A DNA stretch of 64,000 nt from Nocardioides sp. cx-173 (GCF_021117365.1 NZ_CP088262.1:4156501-4220500); one strand, 5' to 3'; positions 17,523 through 26,785 are shown, numbered from the stretch's first letter. The notes: generated by a model from the letters alone, not told the origin. Numbers and translations: made by a program.

Positions 17523-20096
17523 ATGCGCCGCACCGATCCCCGATCTCGCCGTCAGCTCATCTGCGCGGCCGTGGCCTCCGGGGCGCTGCTGGTCGGGGCA
17601 CTGCAGTCGATGCCGTCGTTCGGGCACCGGGAAGGCACGCTGCGCGCGGAGTACGACGCCCAGCGCGCGAGCGCCCTGCGAGCCGCGCTGGAGTCGCTGC
17701 CGCACGTGGACCCGCCGGGCACCCCGCCGCACTCGCACGACGACCCGGCCACGAAGAACGCGGTCTCCCGGGCCGGTGAGGCCGGCGCGGACACCCAGGA
17801 CCCGACCACCGCCGACGAGCGCCGCGCCAACGCGGCCTACGCCGCCGCCCAGCGCCGCCTGCCCGACCCCAAGCTCACCCGGGTCTCCCTCATGGGCAAG
17901 CGCACCCCGCTCCCGCAGACGCGCTACGCGATGGCCGGGGGCTGCTACGCGATGCACTCCGTCACCGGCCGCTACGTCACGCGCACGTCCTCCGGGCTGG
18001 CGCTGCGCAACGTCCGGCGCGCCAAGGCGGCGCCGTTCTACTTCAAGGCCACCGATCTGGGCAGCTATCTGGTCTACGGCGCCAAGCGCGACTTCCTGGC
18101 CCGGGTCGCCGGCGGGGGCGCCGGGCTGGCCGCCTCGCCCAGCCCCGAGGCCGACTGGACCGTGCGCAGGCCGGGGCGTCACTTCACCTTCTCGCTCGGC
18201 GGCGGCCGCCACCTGCGCATCACCGACGGGCGTCTCGACGTCGGCACCGCTCCGACCGGCTTCCGACTCGAGCGCGTCAAGGGCTGCGCGGCCTATCCCG
18301 AGTCCGGCATCGACATCACCGGCAACCCGCACGGCGGCGTCTCCTCGATCCAGGAGGTGCGCGGCTTCGTCGATGCCCACACCCACGGCATGGCGTTCGA
18401 GTTCCTAGGTGGCGAGGCCCACTGCGGCAAGCCCTGGGACCGCTACGGTGCGCCGTACGCGCTGGTCGACTGCGAGGACCACCGGGTCACCGGCGGCAAC
18501 GGCTCCCTGCTCGAGACGGTGCTCTCCGGCGAGCCCAGCCACGACCCGGTCGGCTGGCCGACCTTCAAGGACTGGCCGGCCCCCGACTCGCTGACCCACG
18601 AGGGCACCTACTACCGGTGGATGGAGCGCGCCTGGCGCGGCGGACAGCGGCTCTTCGTCAACCTGCTGGTCGAGAACAACAAGCTCTGCGAGATCTACCC
18701 GCTCAAGCGCAACTCCTGCGACGACATGGACTCGATCCGCCTGCAGGCCCGCCAGATGCGCAAGTTCCAGGACTACATCGACGCGCAGTACGGCGGCCCC
18801 GGCAAGGGCTTCTACCGGATCGTCACCGACCCGTTCCAGGCCCGCAAGGTCATCAACTCCGGGCGCATGGCGGTGGTCATGGGCATCGAGACCAGCATCC
18901 CCTTCGGCTGCACGTTCAAGCAGGTCGGCACGCAGGACGTCGCCGCGTGCAGCGCGGCCGAGATCGACCGCCAGCTCAATGAGGTCCACCGGATGGGCGT
19001 GCGCCAGATGGAGCTGGTCAACAAGTTCGACAACGCCTTGGCCGGGGTCGCCGGCGACGCCGGCACCACCGGCGTGATCGTCAACGCGGCCAACTTCCTG
19101 GAGACCGGGACCTTCTGGAACATGCGCCACTGCGAGCCGGCGGACGGGGAGAGCCACGACAACGCCCAGTACGCCGTCCCGGAGATCGACGCCCAGCAGC
19201 AGGACGCGCTCTTCGGCGCGATCGGGCAGGTCTTCGGCGGCATCCTGCCCGCCGTGCCGGTGTACGGGCCGCCGGCCCACTGCAACGCGCGGGGCCTCAC
19301 CACGCTCGGCGAGCACACCATCGCCGGCCTCGCGAAGCGCCGGATGATCTTCGACCCCGACCACCTCAGCGTGAAGGCCCGCAAGGCGGCGGTCGACCAG
19401 GTCGACCGGATGAACTACCCCGGCATCATCTCCAGCCACTCCTGGTCCACGCCGGACACCTACCCCCGCATCTACAAGCTGGGGGGCTTCATCACGCCGT
19501 ACGCCGGCGACTCCACCGGGTTCGTCGGCAAGTGGCGGCGCCACCTGGGGTGGGCCGACAAGCGCTACTACTTCGGCTTCGGCTTCGGCGCCGACATCAA
19601 CGGGCTCGGCGCGCAGGGCGCCCCACGTGGGGCGGCGGTGGCCAACAAGGTGCGCTACCCCTTCCGCGGGCTGGGCGGCGTCACCGTCAAGCGCCAGCGG
19701 GCCGGTGAGCGGGTCTTCGACATCAACCGCGACGGCGTCGCGCAGTACGGCCTGTACCCCGACTGGGTCGAGGACCTGCGCAAGGTCGCCGGCCGACAGG
19801 GATCGGCCATCGTGGACGACATGTCGCGCGGCGCCGAGGCCTACCTGCAGATGTGGGAGCGCGCCGAGGGCGTCCGTGCCGACTCGTGCCGCAACCCGGG
19901 CCTGCGCAAGGGCGTGGCGAAGGCGAAGCGCCTGGTCCGCCCCGGCATGACGACGCGCGCCGTGATGCGCGCCGTCGGCCAGCCCTACCAGCGTCTCGGC
20001 GCGACGTACCGCTTCTGCGCGAAGACCTCGACGAAGCGCAAGGTCGTCATGACGGTCACGTTCAACCGCGCGGGACGAGTCGTGCGGCTGCGCTGA
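17523..20096 (+). CDS. Secreted amidohydrolase-like protein with a trefoil-like N-domain
   Basis: 857 residues, exported: MRRTDPRSRRQLICAAVASGALLVGALQS is a basic n-region plus hydrophobic core. ATG 17523 has AGGAG 6 nt upstream. Residues about 140-250 (CYAMHSVTGRYVTRTSSGLAL to FRLERVKGC) resemble a fascin/beta-trefoil unit. From about residue 283, FVDAHTHGMAFEFLGG gives an HxH metal site of an amidohydrolase or M19 dipeptidase-like barrel, with FDPDHLSVKARKAAVDQ and GIISSHSWS as later His ligands and FGFGADINGL near the end. The last 70 residues form a small basic cap. The substrate is unknown; probably an extracellular or surface metal-dependent hydrolase. Confidence 0.75.
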   Translation: MRRTDPRSRRQLICAAVASGALLVGALQSMPSFGHREGTLRAEYDAQRASALRAALESLPHVDPPGTPPHSHDDPATKNAVSRAGEAGADTQDPTTADERRANAAYAAAQRRLPDPKLTRVSLMGKRTPLPQTRYAMAGGCYAMHSVTGRYVTRTSSGLALRNVRRAKAAPFYFKATDLGSYLVYGAKRDFLARVAGGGAGLAASPSPEADWTVRRPGRHFTFSLGGGRHLRITDGRLDVGTAPTGFRLERVKGCAAYPESGIDITGNPHGGVSSIQEVRGFVDAHTHGMAFEFLGGEAHCGKPWDRYGAPYALVDCEDHRVTGGNGSLLETVLSGEPSHDPVGWPTFKDWPAPDSLTHEGTYYRWMERAWRGGQRLFVNLLVENNKLCEIYPLKRNSCDDMDSIRLQARQMRKFQDYIDAQYGGPGKGFYRIVTDPFQARKVINSGRMAVVMGIETSIPFGCTFKQVGTQDVAACSAAEIDRQLNEVHRMGVRQMELVNKFDNALAGVAGDAGTTGVIVNAANFLETGTFWNMRHCEPADGESHDNAQYAVPEIDAQQQDALFGAIGQVFGGILPAVPVYGPPAHCNARGLTTLGEHTIAGLAKRRMIFDPDHLSVKARKAAVDQVDRMNYPGIISSHSWSTPDTYPRIYKLGGFITPYAGDSTGFVGKWRRHLGWADKRYYFGFGFGADINGLGAQGAPRGAAVANKVRYPFRGLGGVTVKRQRAGERVFDINRDGVAQYGLYPDWVEDLRKVAGRQGSAIVDDMSRGAEAYLQMWERAEGVRADSCRNPGLRKGVAKAKRLVRPGMTTRAVMRAVGQPYQRLGATYRFCAKTSTKRKVVMTVTFNRAGRVVRLR

Positions 20097-20226
20097 CGCG
20101 GCACTGGTTACCCGCGGGTAAGATTCATCCCACGAGAGGCAGCACTGACGTGAGGCCCTCGGAGCCTTAGGCTCGCCACGGCCCGTGGCTTCGCGCGGGC
20201 ACCGAACCGTCGAGGAGCTCTCGCGC

Positions 20227-23200
20227 ATGCAGATCGTCGCCATCGTCGTCTCGCTGGCGTTCACCGCCGTCGGGCTGGCGCTGTTCACCCGCACCATCGC
20301 CTTCATCGTCCGCACCGTCCGGATCGGGCAGCCCGCACGGCGTACCGATCAGCTCGGCGCGCGCGTGCTGACGATGCTCAAGGAGATGCTGCTGCACACG
20401 CGCATGCTGCAGTGGACGAAGGTGGGCGTCGCCCACTGGGTGATCATGGTCGGCTTCGGCCTGCTCTTCTTCACCCTGGTCAACGCCTACGGCCAGCTCT
20501 TCGACGCCCACTTCATCCTGCCGCTGATCGGGCACTTCCCGCCGTTCGAGTGGCTCACCGAGGCCTTCGCCTGGGGCATGCTCGCGGCGATCATCCCCTT
20601 CATGATCTACCGGGCCACGCGCCCCAAGGAGCGGGTGCGCGGCGAGAAGGGGCGCCTCTACGGCTCGAAGATGTGGCAGGGCTACTTCGTCGAGTGGGTC
20701 ATCCTCACCGTCGGCCTGTGCATCCTCGGCCTGCGCCTGCTCGAGTACGGGCTGGCCGACGAGAAGTACCAGAGCGCCCTGCACTTCCCGCTGACACAGT
20801 GGCTGGGCCAGGCGTTCGTCGACACCGACCCGAGCACCCTCGAGAACCTGATCTGGCTCGTCGCCATGGTCAAGATCGTCATCTCGATGACCTGGATGAT
20901 CGTGCTCGGCCTCAACGCCACGATGGGCGTGGCCTGGCACCGCTTCACCGCGCCGTTCAACATCCTCTTCAAGCGCGAGGTCTCGGGCCGTACGGCGCTC
21001 GGCGCCATGAAGCCGCTCACCTCAGACGGCAAGGCGATCACCCTCGACGACATCGACGACCTCGACGAGGACGCCAAGCTCGGCGTCGGCGCGGTCGAGG
21101 ACTTCAGCTGGAAGGGGATCCTGGACTTCGCGACCTGCACGGAGTGCGGCCGCTGCCAGTCGCAGTGCCCCGCGTGGAACACCGAGAAGCCGCTCTCCCC
21201 CAAGCTCCTCATCACGGCGCTGCGCGACCACGCGTTCGCGAAGGCGCCGTACCTCCAGGCCGACGGCGAGGAGTCCCGCGCCGCCCTGCTCGAGGGCAAC
21301 GACACCCTCACCAAGGAGGTCGAGCGGCCGCTGGTCGGCGACACCGGTGACGACTGGTTCTACATGCCCGACAGCGGCGCGGCCGTCATCGACAGCGAGG
21401 TGCTGTGGAACTGCACCTCCTGCGGCGCCTGCGTCCAGCAGTGCCCCGTCGACATCGAGCACGTCGACCACATCATGGACATGCGCCGCCACGCCGTCCT
21501 CGTCGAGTCCAACTTCCCCGCCGAGCTCAACGGCCTCTTCAAGGGTCTGGAGAACAAGGGCAACCCCTGGAACATGTCGCCCAACGCGCGCATGGACTGG
21601 GCCAAGGGCCTGGACTTCGAGGTCAAGGTCGTCGGCGAGTCGATCGAGTCGCTCGACGAGGTGGACTGGCTGTTCTGGGTCGGCTGCGCCGGCGCCTACG
21701 AGGACCGCGCCAAGAAGACCACCCGCGCCGTCGCGGAGCTGCTCGACATCGCCGGCGTCAGCTTCGGCGTCCTCGGCAACGGCGAGACCTGCAGCGGCGA
21801 CCCGGCTCGCCGCGCCGGCAACGAGTTCGTGTTCCAGGGCCTGGCCCAGCAGAACGTCGAGACGCTCAAGGAGGCGAAGGCCAAGACCGTCGTGTCGACC
21901 TGCGCCCACTGCTTCAACACCTTGAAGAACGAGTACTCCGAGTTCGGCATCGAGCTCGAGGTCGTCCACCACACCCAGCTGCTCAACCGGCTGGTGCGCG
22001 AGGGCAAGCTGACCCCGGTCAACGACGGCGCCGGCGCGCACAAGCGCTCGATCACCTACCACGACCCCTGCTACATCGGCCGGCACAACGGCGTCTACTC
22101 CCCGCCCCGCGAGCTGCTGCAGATCCTGCCCGGCGCCGAGTTCGTCGAGATGGAGCGCAACTCCGAGCGGTCCTTCTGCTGCGGCGCCGGTGGCGCCCGC
22201 ATGTGGATGGAGGAGAACACCGGCGAGCGGATCAACGTCAACCGGACCAACGAGGCGGTCGGCACCGGCGCCGACCAGATCGCCGTCGGCTGCCCGTTCT
22301 GCCGGGTGATGCTCTCCGACGGCCTCACCGCGGCTCAGGCCAAGGGCGACGCCCGCGAGGAGGTCGAGGTCCTCGACGTCGCGCAGATGCTGCTCGCCTC
22401 CGTGAAGGGCGAGCAGGCCACCAAGCTCGCCCCCGGCGCCGGCGCCGCCGCAGCTCCCGCCACCAAGGCGGCACCTGCCCCGGACAAGGACGAGGCCACC
22501 AAGGCCGAGCCCGAGGCCGGGGACGAGACGATCACCGAGGACACCGTCGTCGACACCGAGGACGCGGGCCCACTGGCCAAGGCCTCGGGCGGCTCCTCGC
22601 TCTTCGACGACCCGGACGCGGCCACCGCCGACGAGCCGAAGGCCAAGGCCGAGCCGGAGAAGAAGTCCTCGCTGTTCGACGACCCGGAGCCGCAGGCGGA
22701 GAAGCCCGCCGAGGAGCCCACCGAGAAGCCCGTCGAGAAGATGGGCGGCTCGCTCTTCGACCTCGGCGGCGACGAGCCGGAGGCTAAGCCCGCCGCCAAG
22801 GCGGACACCAAGGCAGAGGCGAAGGCCACCCCCGAGCCGAAGGCCGAGCCCGAGCCCGCGGCGAAGCCCGCCCCGGACCTGGGCTCGGGTGGCGGCTCGC
22901 TCTTCGACATCGCCTCCCCGGAGCCGGCCGCCCCCGCGGCGAAGGCCCAGCCGAAGGCGGAGCCGAACCCCGAGCCGAAGGTGGAGGTCGCCGAGCCGGC
23001 GAAGGAGCCGGAGGCGAAGCCCGCGCCGGCCTCCTCGGGTGCCGCTGCGCAGCCCGCCACCGAGATCCCCGAGTCGGGCTCGCTCTTCGACCTCGAGGCC
23101 CCCGCGCCGGCCGCCCCCGCGGCGAAGGCCGAGACGGAGCCCGAGCCGGAGCCCGAGCCCGAGCCCGAGCCGGAGCCGGAGCCTGCGGAGGAGCCGAAGG

Positions 23201-23601
23201 CGAAGGCCGAGCCGAAGCCCGCCTCGTCCGGCGCCGCCGCGCAGCCCGCGACGGCGATCCCGGAGTCCGGGTCGCTCTTCGACATCCAGGCGCCCGAGCC
23301 CGCCGCCGCCCCGAAGGCAGCGGCCGAGCCGGAGCCGGAGCCGGAGGTGGCTGAGGAGGAGCCGGCGAACGAGGTGCCCCCGACGACCTCGCCGGGCGCC
23401 GCCCTCAGCGCGGCCGCGACCTCCCTCGCGAGCGAGCCGACCGAGCCCGAGGCCGAGCCCGAGGCAGAGCCCGAGCCCGCAGCCGAGCCCGAGCCCGAGG
23501 AGAAGGCCGAGGAGAAGCCGAAGCCGACCAGCTCCGGCGCGGCCCACCAGCCGAAGACCGACGTCGACATCAGCGACTCCGGGTCCCTCTTCGATCTCTG
23601 A
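20227..23601 (+). CDS. Membrane heterodisulfide-reductase-like Fe-S oxidoreductase with repetitive tail
   Basis: 1124 residues, an Rv0338c-type iron-sulfur reductase. The N-terminal 240 residues hold about five membrane helices of a cytochrome-b/NarI-like module. Two ferredoxin motifs follow (CTECGRCQSQCPAW near 304, CTSCGACVQQCP near 396). Two CCG modules come next (TCAHCFNTLKNEY, YHDPCYIGRHNG, FCCGAGGARMW, GCPFCRVMLSDG). From about 730 the chain becomes an Ala/Pro/Glu/Lys-rich tail with seven copies of SLFD(D/L/I), the last at the C-terminus. ATG 20227 has AGGAG in front. It likely passes electrons from an unknown donor, perhaps acyl-CoA dehydrogenase/ETF, to the membrane. The core is firm; the donor is inferred. 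Confidence 0.87.
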   Translation: MQIVAIVVSLAFTAVGLALFTRTIAFIVRTVRIGQPARRTDQLGARVLTMLKEMLLHTRMLQWTKVGVAHWVIMVGFGLLFFTLVNAYGQLFDAHFILPLIGHFPPFEWLTEAFAWGMLAAIIPFMIYRATRPKERVRGEKGRLYGSKMWQGYFVEWVILTVGLCILGLRLLEYGLADEKYQSALHFPLTQWLGQAFVDTDPSTLENLIWLVAMVKIVISMTWMIVLGLNATMGVAWHRFTAPFNILFKREVSGRTALGAMKPLTSDGKAITLDDIDDLDEDAKLGVGAVEDFSWKGILDFATCTECGRCQSQCPAWNTEKPLSPKLLITALRDHAFAKAPYLQADGEESRAALLEGNDTLTKEVERPLVGDTGDDWFYMPDSGAAVIDSEVLWNCTSCGACVQQCPVDIEHVDHIMDMRRHAVLVESNFPAELNGLFKGLENKGNPWNMSPNARMDWAKGLDFEVKVVGESIESLDEVDWLFWVGCAGAYEDRAKKTTRAVAELLDIAGVSFGVLGNGETCSGDPARRAGNEFVFQGLAQQNVETLKEAKAKTVVSTCAHCFNTLKNEYSEFGIELEVVHHTQLLNRLVREGKLTPVNDGAGAHKRSITYHDPCYIGRHNGVYSPPRELLQILPGAEFVEMERNSERSFCCGAGGARMWMEENTGERINVNRTNEAVGTGADQIAVGCPFCRVMLSDGLTAAQAKGDAREEVEVLDVAQMLLASVKGEQATKLAPGAGAAAAPATKAAPAPDKDEATKAEPEAGDETITEDTVVDTEDAGPLAKASGGSSLFDDPDAATADEPKAKAEPEKKSSLFDDPEPQAEKPAEEPTEKPVEKMGGSLFDLGGDEPEAKPAAKADTKAEAKATPEPKAEPEPAAKPAPDLGSGGGSLFDIASPEPAAPAAKAQPKAEPNPEPKVEVAEPAKEPEAKPAPASSGAAAQPATEIPESGSLFDLEAPAPAAPAAKAETEPEPEPEPEPEPEPEPAEEPKAKAEPKPASSGAAAQPATAIPESGSLFDIQAPEPAAAPKAAAEPEPEPEVAEEEPANEVPPTTSPGAALSAAATSLASEPTEPEAEPEAEPEPAAEPEPEEKAEEKPKPTSSGAAHQPKTDVDISDSGSLFDL
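22591..23598 (+). repeat. Seven SLFD motifs in an acidic low-complexity tail
   Basis: Motifs sit at about residues 790, 814, 841, 890, 951, 1015 and 1119: SSLFDD twice, then GSLFDL or GSLFDI. The last three share the longer context SSGAA.QP(A/K)T before (E/D)SGSLFD. Linkers are Pro/Ala/Glu/Lys-rich. Confidence 0.9.
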
Positions 23602-23609
23602 GCCACAAC

Positions 23610-23648
23610 GCGGTGGATCGCACGTACCTGGTACGTGCGATCCACCGC
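23610..23648. terminator. 39-nt near-perfect palindrome after the Fe-S gene
   Basis: Arms GCGGTGGATCGCACGTACC and GGTACGTGCGATCCACCGC (19 nt each) around a single T. It starts 8 nt after the stop codon. Without a T-run it may be a factor-dependent or hairpin terminator. Confidence 0.75.
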
Positions 23649-23689
23649 ACTCATTTCCACAGCACGGGCTCGCCTGTCGTCACGAGCTG

Positions 23690-24013
23690 ATGGCCACGCT
23701 GGACCCGGCGGCGGCTGCAGACCCCGAGGCCTGGGTCATGTGCCCGCCCAGCGGCTATCACGCGGGGTTCGGCTGCCCCTTCTCGGCGCTGGCCACACTG
23801 GCGAGGATGCCCTGGGCCGTCGTCAGGTCCGCACCGCCCGACTCCCCCTGCCTGCCGGCGGCCGCACCCCTGCCCGCCGAGCGGAGCGAGCTCTCGTCGG
23901 TCACCGTCGTGAGCCGCGAGGCGGGCACCTGCCTGGACTACGCCGCCGTGCAGGTCTTCATCGACGCCTCGTCGCGCATCGTCGCCGTGGATCTCTCGGT
24001 CGGCGAGCCGTAG
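23690..24013 (+). CDS. Small protein of unknown function
   Basis: 107 residues from an ATG with no clear ribosome site. There are four Cys (VMCPPSGYHAGFGCPF, DSPCLPAA, GTCLDYAAVQVF) and a C-terminal VQVFIDASSRIVAVDLS strand pattern, like the end of a secreted or lipoprotein domain, but no signal peptide is in frame. It may be a genuine small protein or the surviving C-terminus of a lost exported protein. Not recognised. Confidence 0.4.
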   Translation: MATLDPAAAADPEAWVMCPPSGYHAGFGCPFSALATLARMPWAVVRSAPPDSPCLPAAAPLPAERSELSSVTVVSREAGTCLDYAAVQVFIDASSRIVAVDLSVGEP

Positions 24014-24019
24014 GTCTTG

Positions 24020-24298
24020 CTAGTCGCTGCTCTCGCTCTTCTCCGGCACGAGCACCGGGCGCAGGCGCGCCCAGGCGAGGAAGCCCAGGCCGACGACGAG
24101 GAGGGCGAGGCCGGCCCAGAGGTTGGCGTTGACCCCGCCGGTCTTCTCGTCCTGCGGGTCGGCGATGAGGCCGGTCAAGGTCAGGATCACGCCGTACGTC
24201 GCCAGCAGCATGCCGATGATGCTGCGGATGTCGAAGAGGCCGGCCTGGTGGCGGCTGCGGGACGCGGTCGACTTCTCGGGCTCGTGGGGGGTGGGCAT
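24020..24298 (-). CDS. Small two-helix membrane protein next to a symporter
   Basis: 92 residues with two hydrophobic segments (IIGMLLATYGVILTLTGLIA and LWAGLALLVVGLGFLAWARL) and charged ends. ATG with GAGGAGGA about 3 nt upstream, 10 nt after the symporter stop, so it is co-transcribed with it. It may be an accessory subunit of the symporter, as small membrane partners often accompany SSS transporters; this is inference. No family recognised with certainty. Confidence 0.75.
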   Translation of the reverse strand: MPTPHEPEKSTASRSRHQAGLFDIRSIIGMLLATYGVILTLTGLIADPQDEKTGGVNANLWAGLALLVVGLGFLAWARLRPVLVPEKSESSD

Positions 24299-24308
24299 CG
24301 GGTCCTCC

Positions 24309-26066
24309 TCAGAAGGCCAGGTTCAAGATGACGACCATCACCAGCGCGACGCCGGCGAGTGGGAGGGTGCGGCGGTACCACGGGTAGAACGCCTCGTCGG
24401 CATCCACCAGGTCCTCGCGCGGGGTCTCGGAGTAGACCAGACCCTTGAGCTCCTCGACCGGCTTGGGCTTGGTCACCAGCGAGACCACGACGCTGAGCAC
24501 GATGTCGACCACGAACGCCGCGGCGGCCGCGACGAAGGCGGCCCCCTGGCCGCCCAGCGGGATCGTCCCGGTGCTCCAGGAGCCGAACGCGTCCTCGCTG
24601 AGGAAGGCGACGAGCACGGCGGCCGTCGTGCCGGAGACCAGGCCCACCCAGCCGGCGGTGGCGGTCATCCGCTTCCAGAACATGCCAAGGATGAACGTCG
24701 CGAACAGCGGGGCGTTGAAGAACCCGAACAGGGTCTGGAGGTACTCCATGATGTTGGAGAAGTTGCTGGCCAGCGATGCGGTGAAGATGGCGATGAAGGT
24801 CGCAGCGACGGTCGCCAGGCGACCCACCTTCAGGTAGTAGTCGTCGTCGCGGTCCTTCACGAAGTAGCGCTGCCACAGGTCGTAGCTGAAGACGGTGTTG
24901 AACGCCGAGATGTTGGCCGCCATGCCGGCCATGAACGCCGCCAGCAGGCCGGCGATCGCCAGCCCCAGCAGGCCGTTGGGCAGCAGGTCGCGCATGAGGT
25001 AGAGCAGCGAGTCGTTGTACGCCACCCCCTCGCCCGAGGCGCCCCCCGCCACCGTCTCGCCGGCCTTGACGTCGGCGATCTCGGTGACCAGGACGGCCGC
25101 GATCATGCCCGGCAGGATGGTGATGAACGGGACGAACATCTTCGGGAAGGCCCCGATGATCGGCGTCTTGCGCGCCGCGGAGATCGAGTTGGAGGCCATG
25201 GCGCGCTGGACCTCGACGAAGTTCGTCGTCCAGTAGCCGAACGACAGCACGAACCCGAGACCGAACACGATGCCGATCACCGAGAGCACCGGCGAGTCGA
25301 ACCCCGACAGCGCCTGGCCCGGCCAGGAGTTGAGCTGCTGGTCGGCCGGGGCGATGTCGCCACCGCCGGAGGCCGCCTCGGTGATCTTGTCCTTGAGCCC
25401 GCCGTAGCCGCCGACGCGGTTCAGGCCGATCAGGGTGAGCGGCAGCAGGGCCGCCACGATCACGAAGAACTGCAGCACCTCGTTGTAGATCGCCGCGCTG
25501 AGGCCGCCGAGGGTGATGTAGGACAGCACGATGGCGGCCGCGACGACGAGCGCCACCCACAGCGGCCAGCCGATCAGGGCGTGGATGATGCTGCCGAGCA
25601 GGTACAGGTTGATGCCGGCGATCAGCAGCTGGGCGACGGCGAAGGAGATCGAGTTGACCAGGTGCGCGCCGGTGCCGAACCGGCGGTACATGAACTCCGG
25701 GACCGAGCGCACCTTGGAGCCGTAGTAGAACGGCATCATCACGACGCCGAGGAAGAGCATCGCCGGGATGGCGCCGACCCAGAAGTAGTGCACCGTCGGC
25801 AGGCCGAACTCCGCGCCCGAGGCCGACATGCCCATGATCTCGACGGCGCCGAGGTTGGCCGAGATGAACGCCAGGCCGGTGACCCAGGCGGGGAGCGAGC
25901 GGCCCGACAGGAAGAAGTCGACCGAGTCCGACACCTGCCGACGCGCGACCAGGCCGATGCCGAGGACGACCCCGAAGTACAAGAAGACGATCAGGTAGTC
26001 GACCCAGTTGGCCGAGATGAGGGTGTCGCTCGCCAGTGCGACGGGGGCGGGCCACGAACTCGTCAT
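24309..26066 (-). CDS. Sodium:solute symporter (SSS family)
   Basis: 585-residue integral membrane protein of the sodium/solute symporter family, with about 13-14 hydrophobic helices. Signatures: FLSGRSLPAWVTGLAFISANLGAVE (helix 1 Na+ region), YYGSKVRSVPEFMYRRFG, GGLSAAIYNEVLQFFVI and AGLLAAFMAGMAANISAFNTV. The motif set is closest to SGLT-like sugar transporters, but the substrate cannot be fixed. The ATG is preceded by GAGAGGGCAG. It is first in a two-gene operon with the small membrane protein. Its 180-nt upstream region is shared with the divergent RHH operon and contains its operator. Confidence 0.9.
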   Translation of the reverse strand: MTSSWPAPVALASDTLISANWVDYLIVFLYFGVVLGIGLVARRQVSDSVDFFLSGRSLPAWVTGLAFISANLGAVEIMGMSASGAEFGLPTVHYFWVGAIPAMLFLGVVMMPFYYGSKVRSVPEFMYRRFGTGAHLVNSISFAVAQLLIAGINLYLLGSIIHALIGWPLWVALVVAAAIVLSYITLGGLSAAIYNEVLQFFVIVAALLPLTLIGLNRVGGYGGLKDKITEAASGGGDIAPADQQLNSWPGQALSGFDSPVLSVIGIVFGLGFVLSFGYWTTNFVEVQRAMASNSISAARKTPIIGAFPKMFVPFITILPGMIAAVLVTEIADVKAGETVAGGASGEGVAYNDSLLYLMRDLLPNGLLGLAIAGLLAAFMAGMAANISAFNTVFSYDLWQRYFVKDRDDDYYLKVGRLATVAATFIAIFTASLASNFSNIMEYLQTLFGFFNAPLFATFILGMFWKRMTATAGWVGLVSGTTAAVLVAFLSEDAFGSWSTGTIPLGGQGAAFVAAAAAFVVDIVLSVVVSLVTKPKPVEELKGLVYSETPREDLVDADEAFYPWYRRTLPLAGVALVMVVILNLAF

Positions 26067-26212
26067 CGAGCTGCCCTCTCTCTCCCGCTCCGGTGGTGGA
26101 TGCCCGGACAGACCAGAGGACCGTTTCCCCCTCCACCCCGCCCTGAAACACGGCGATCCCGCAGATGACGCCACCTCGACGCCATCCGACGGCATCGTGA
26201 TGTCATTAGTGC

Positions 26213-26248
26213 TTGACTTGACACCATGATGACGTCACAGTGGTGTCT
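26213..26248 (+). promoter_or_regulatory. Promoter and 28-nt palindromic operator of the RHH/DUF4097 operon
   Basis: -35 TTGACT (26213-26218), a 17-nt spacer, -10 CACAGT (26236-26241), then 7 nt to the ATG. Over it lies a palindrome at 26220-26247: GACACCA, 3 nt, TGACGTCA, 3 nt, TGGTGTC, symmetric in all three blocks. A related octamer TGATGTCA is at 26198-26205. The placement across spacer and -10 fits repression, probably by the RHH protein encoded immediately downstream. Confidence 0.7.
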
Positions 26249-26785
26249 ATGGACATCACTCCGTACGTCGACAGCCTCCGCCGGGACCTCCTGGCGGCGG
26301 CCGAGGGAGCCGGCCCCGAGGCGCGCCAGGCCGCGGAGCGGCTGGGCTTCGCCCTGGACCCCGCGGCCCGCCTCGCCCTGATGGAGGCCATCTCCCAGGC
26401 CGCGGCCGAGATCACCGCCGAGATGCCGGACGGCGGCGTCGACGTGCGGCTGAACGGTCGCGAGCTCGACTTCGTGGTCGAGGCGCCCCCCGCGGCCCCG
26501 GCCCCACCCGCGGCCTCGGTGCCGCCGGCCCCGGCCGAGGGCGAGGAGGAGGGCGGCGTCGCGCGGATCACGCTGCGGCTGCCGGAGTCGGTCAAGACCC
26601 GCGCGGAGGACGCCGCGGCTCAGGCCGGCCAGTCCCTCAACACCTGGCTGGTGGGCGTCGTGCGCTCGGCCACCCACCACGGCTCGATCAACGTCGACAT
26701 CGACCTGTCCAGCCTCCCGTTCCTCGGCAAGGACCCCTTCGGGGGTGGCAACAAGCCCGGCCGGCGGATGACCGGCTGGATCTAG
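26249..26785 (+). CDS. Ribbon-helix-helix (HicB/Arc-like) regulator
   Basis: 178 residues. The N-terminal half (MDITPYVDSLRRDLLAAAEG onward) is helical with an acidic and Pro/Ala-rich linker. Residues about 107-145 (ARITLRLPESVKTRAEDAAA, then QAGQSLNTWLVGVVRSA) are a textbook RHH fold with alternating strand residues. A short C-terminal tail is rich in Gly/Lys/Arg. Start ATG 26249 is supported by the leaderless promoter; in-frame GTGs upstream are inside the operator. It leads an operon with a DUF4097 protein and probably autoregulates through the overlapping palindrome. Confidence 0.85.
   Translation: MDITPYVDSLRRDLLAAAEGAGPEARQAAERLGFALDPAARLALMEAISQAAAEITAEMPDGGVDVRLNGRELDFVVEAPPAAPAPPAASVPPAPAEGEEEGGVARITLRLPESVKTRAEDAAAQAGQSLNTWLVGVVRSATHHGSINVDIDLSSLPFLGKDPFGGGNKPGRRMTGWI

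Noticed and set aside
21022..23547. Long Leu/Gly/Arg-rich minus-strand open frame opposite the Fe-S oxidoreductase
   Set aside because: It is the complement of the Ala/Glu/Pro-rich tail and core codons; composition is unnatural and there are no motifs.
22335..23660. Ser/Gly/Ala-rich minus-strand open frame that looks like a repetitive surface protein
   Set aside because: Mirror image of the low-complexity SLFD tail read in antisense; no signal peptide and no ribosome site.
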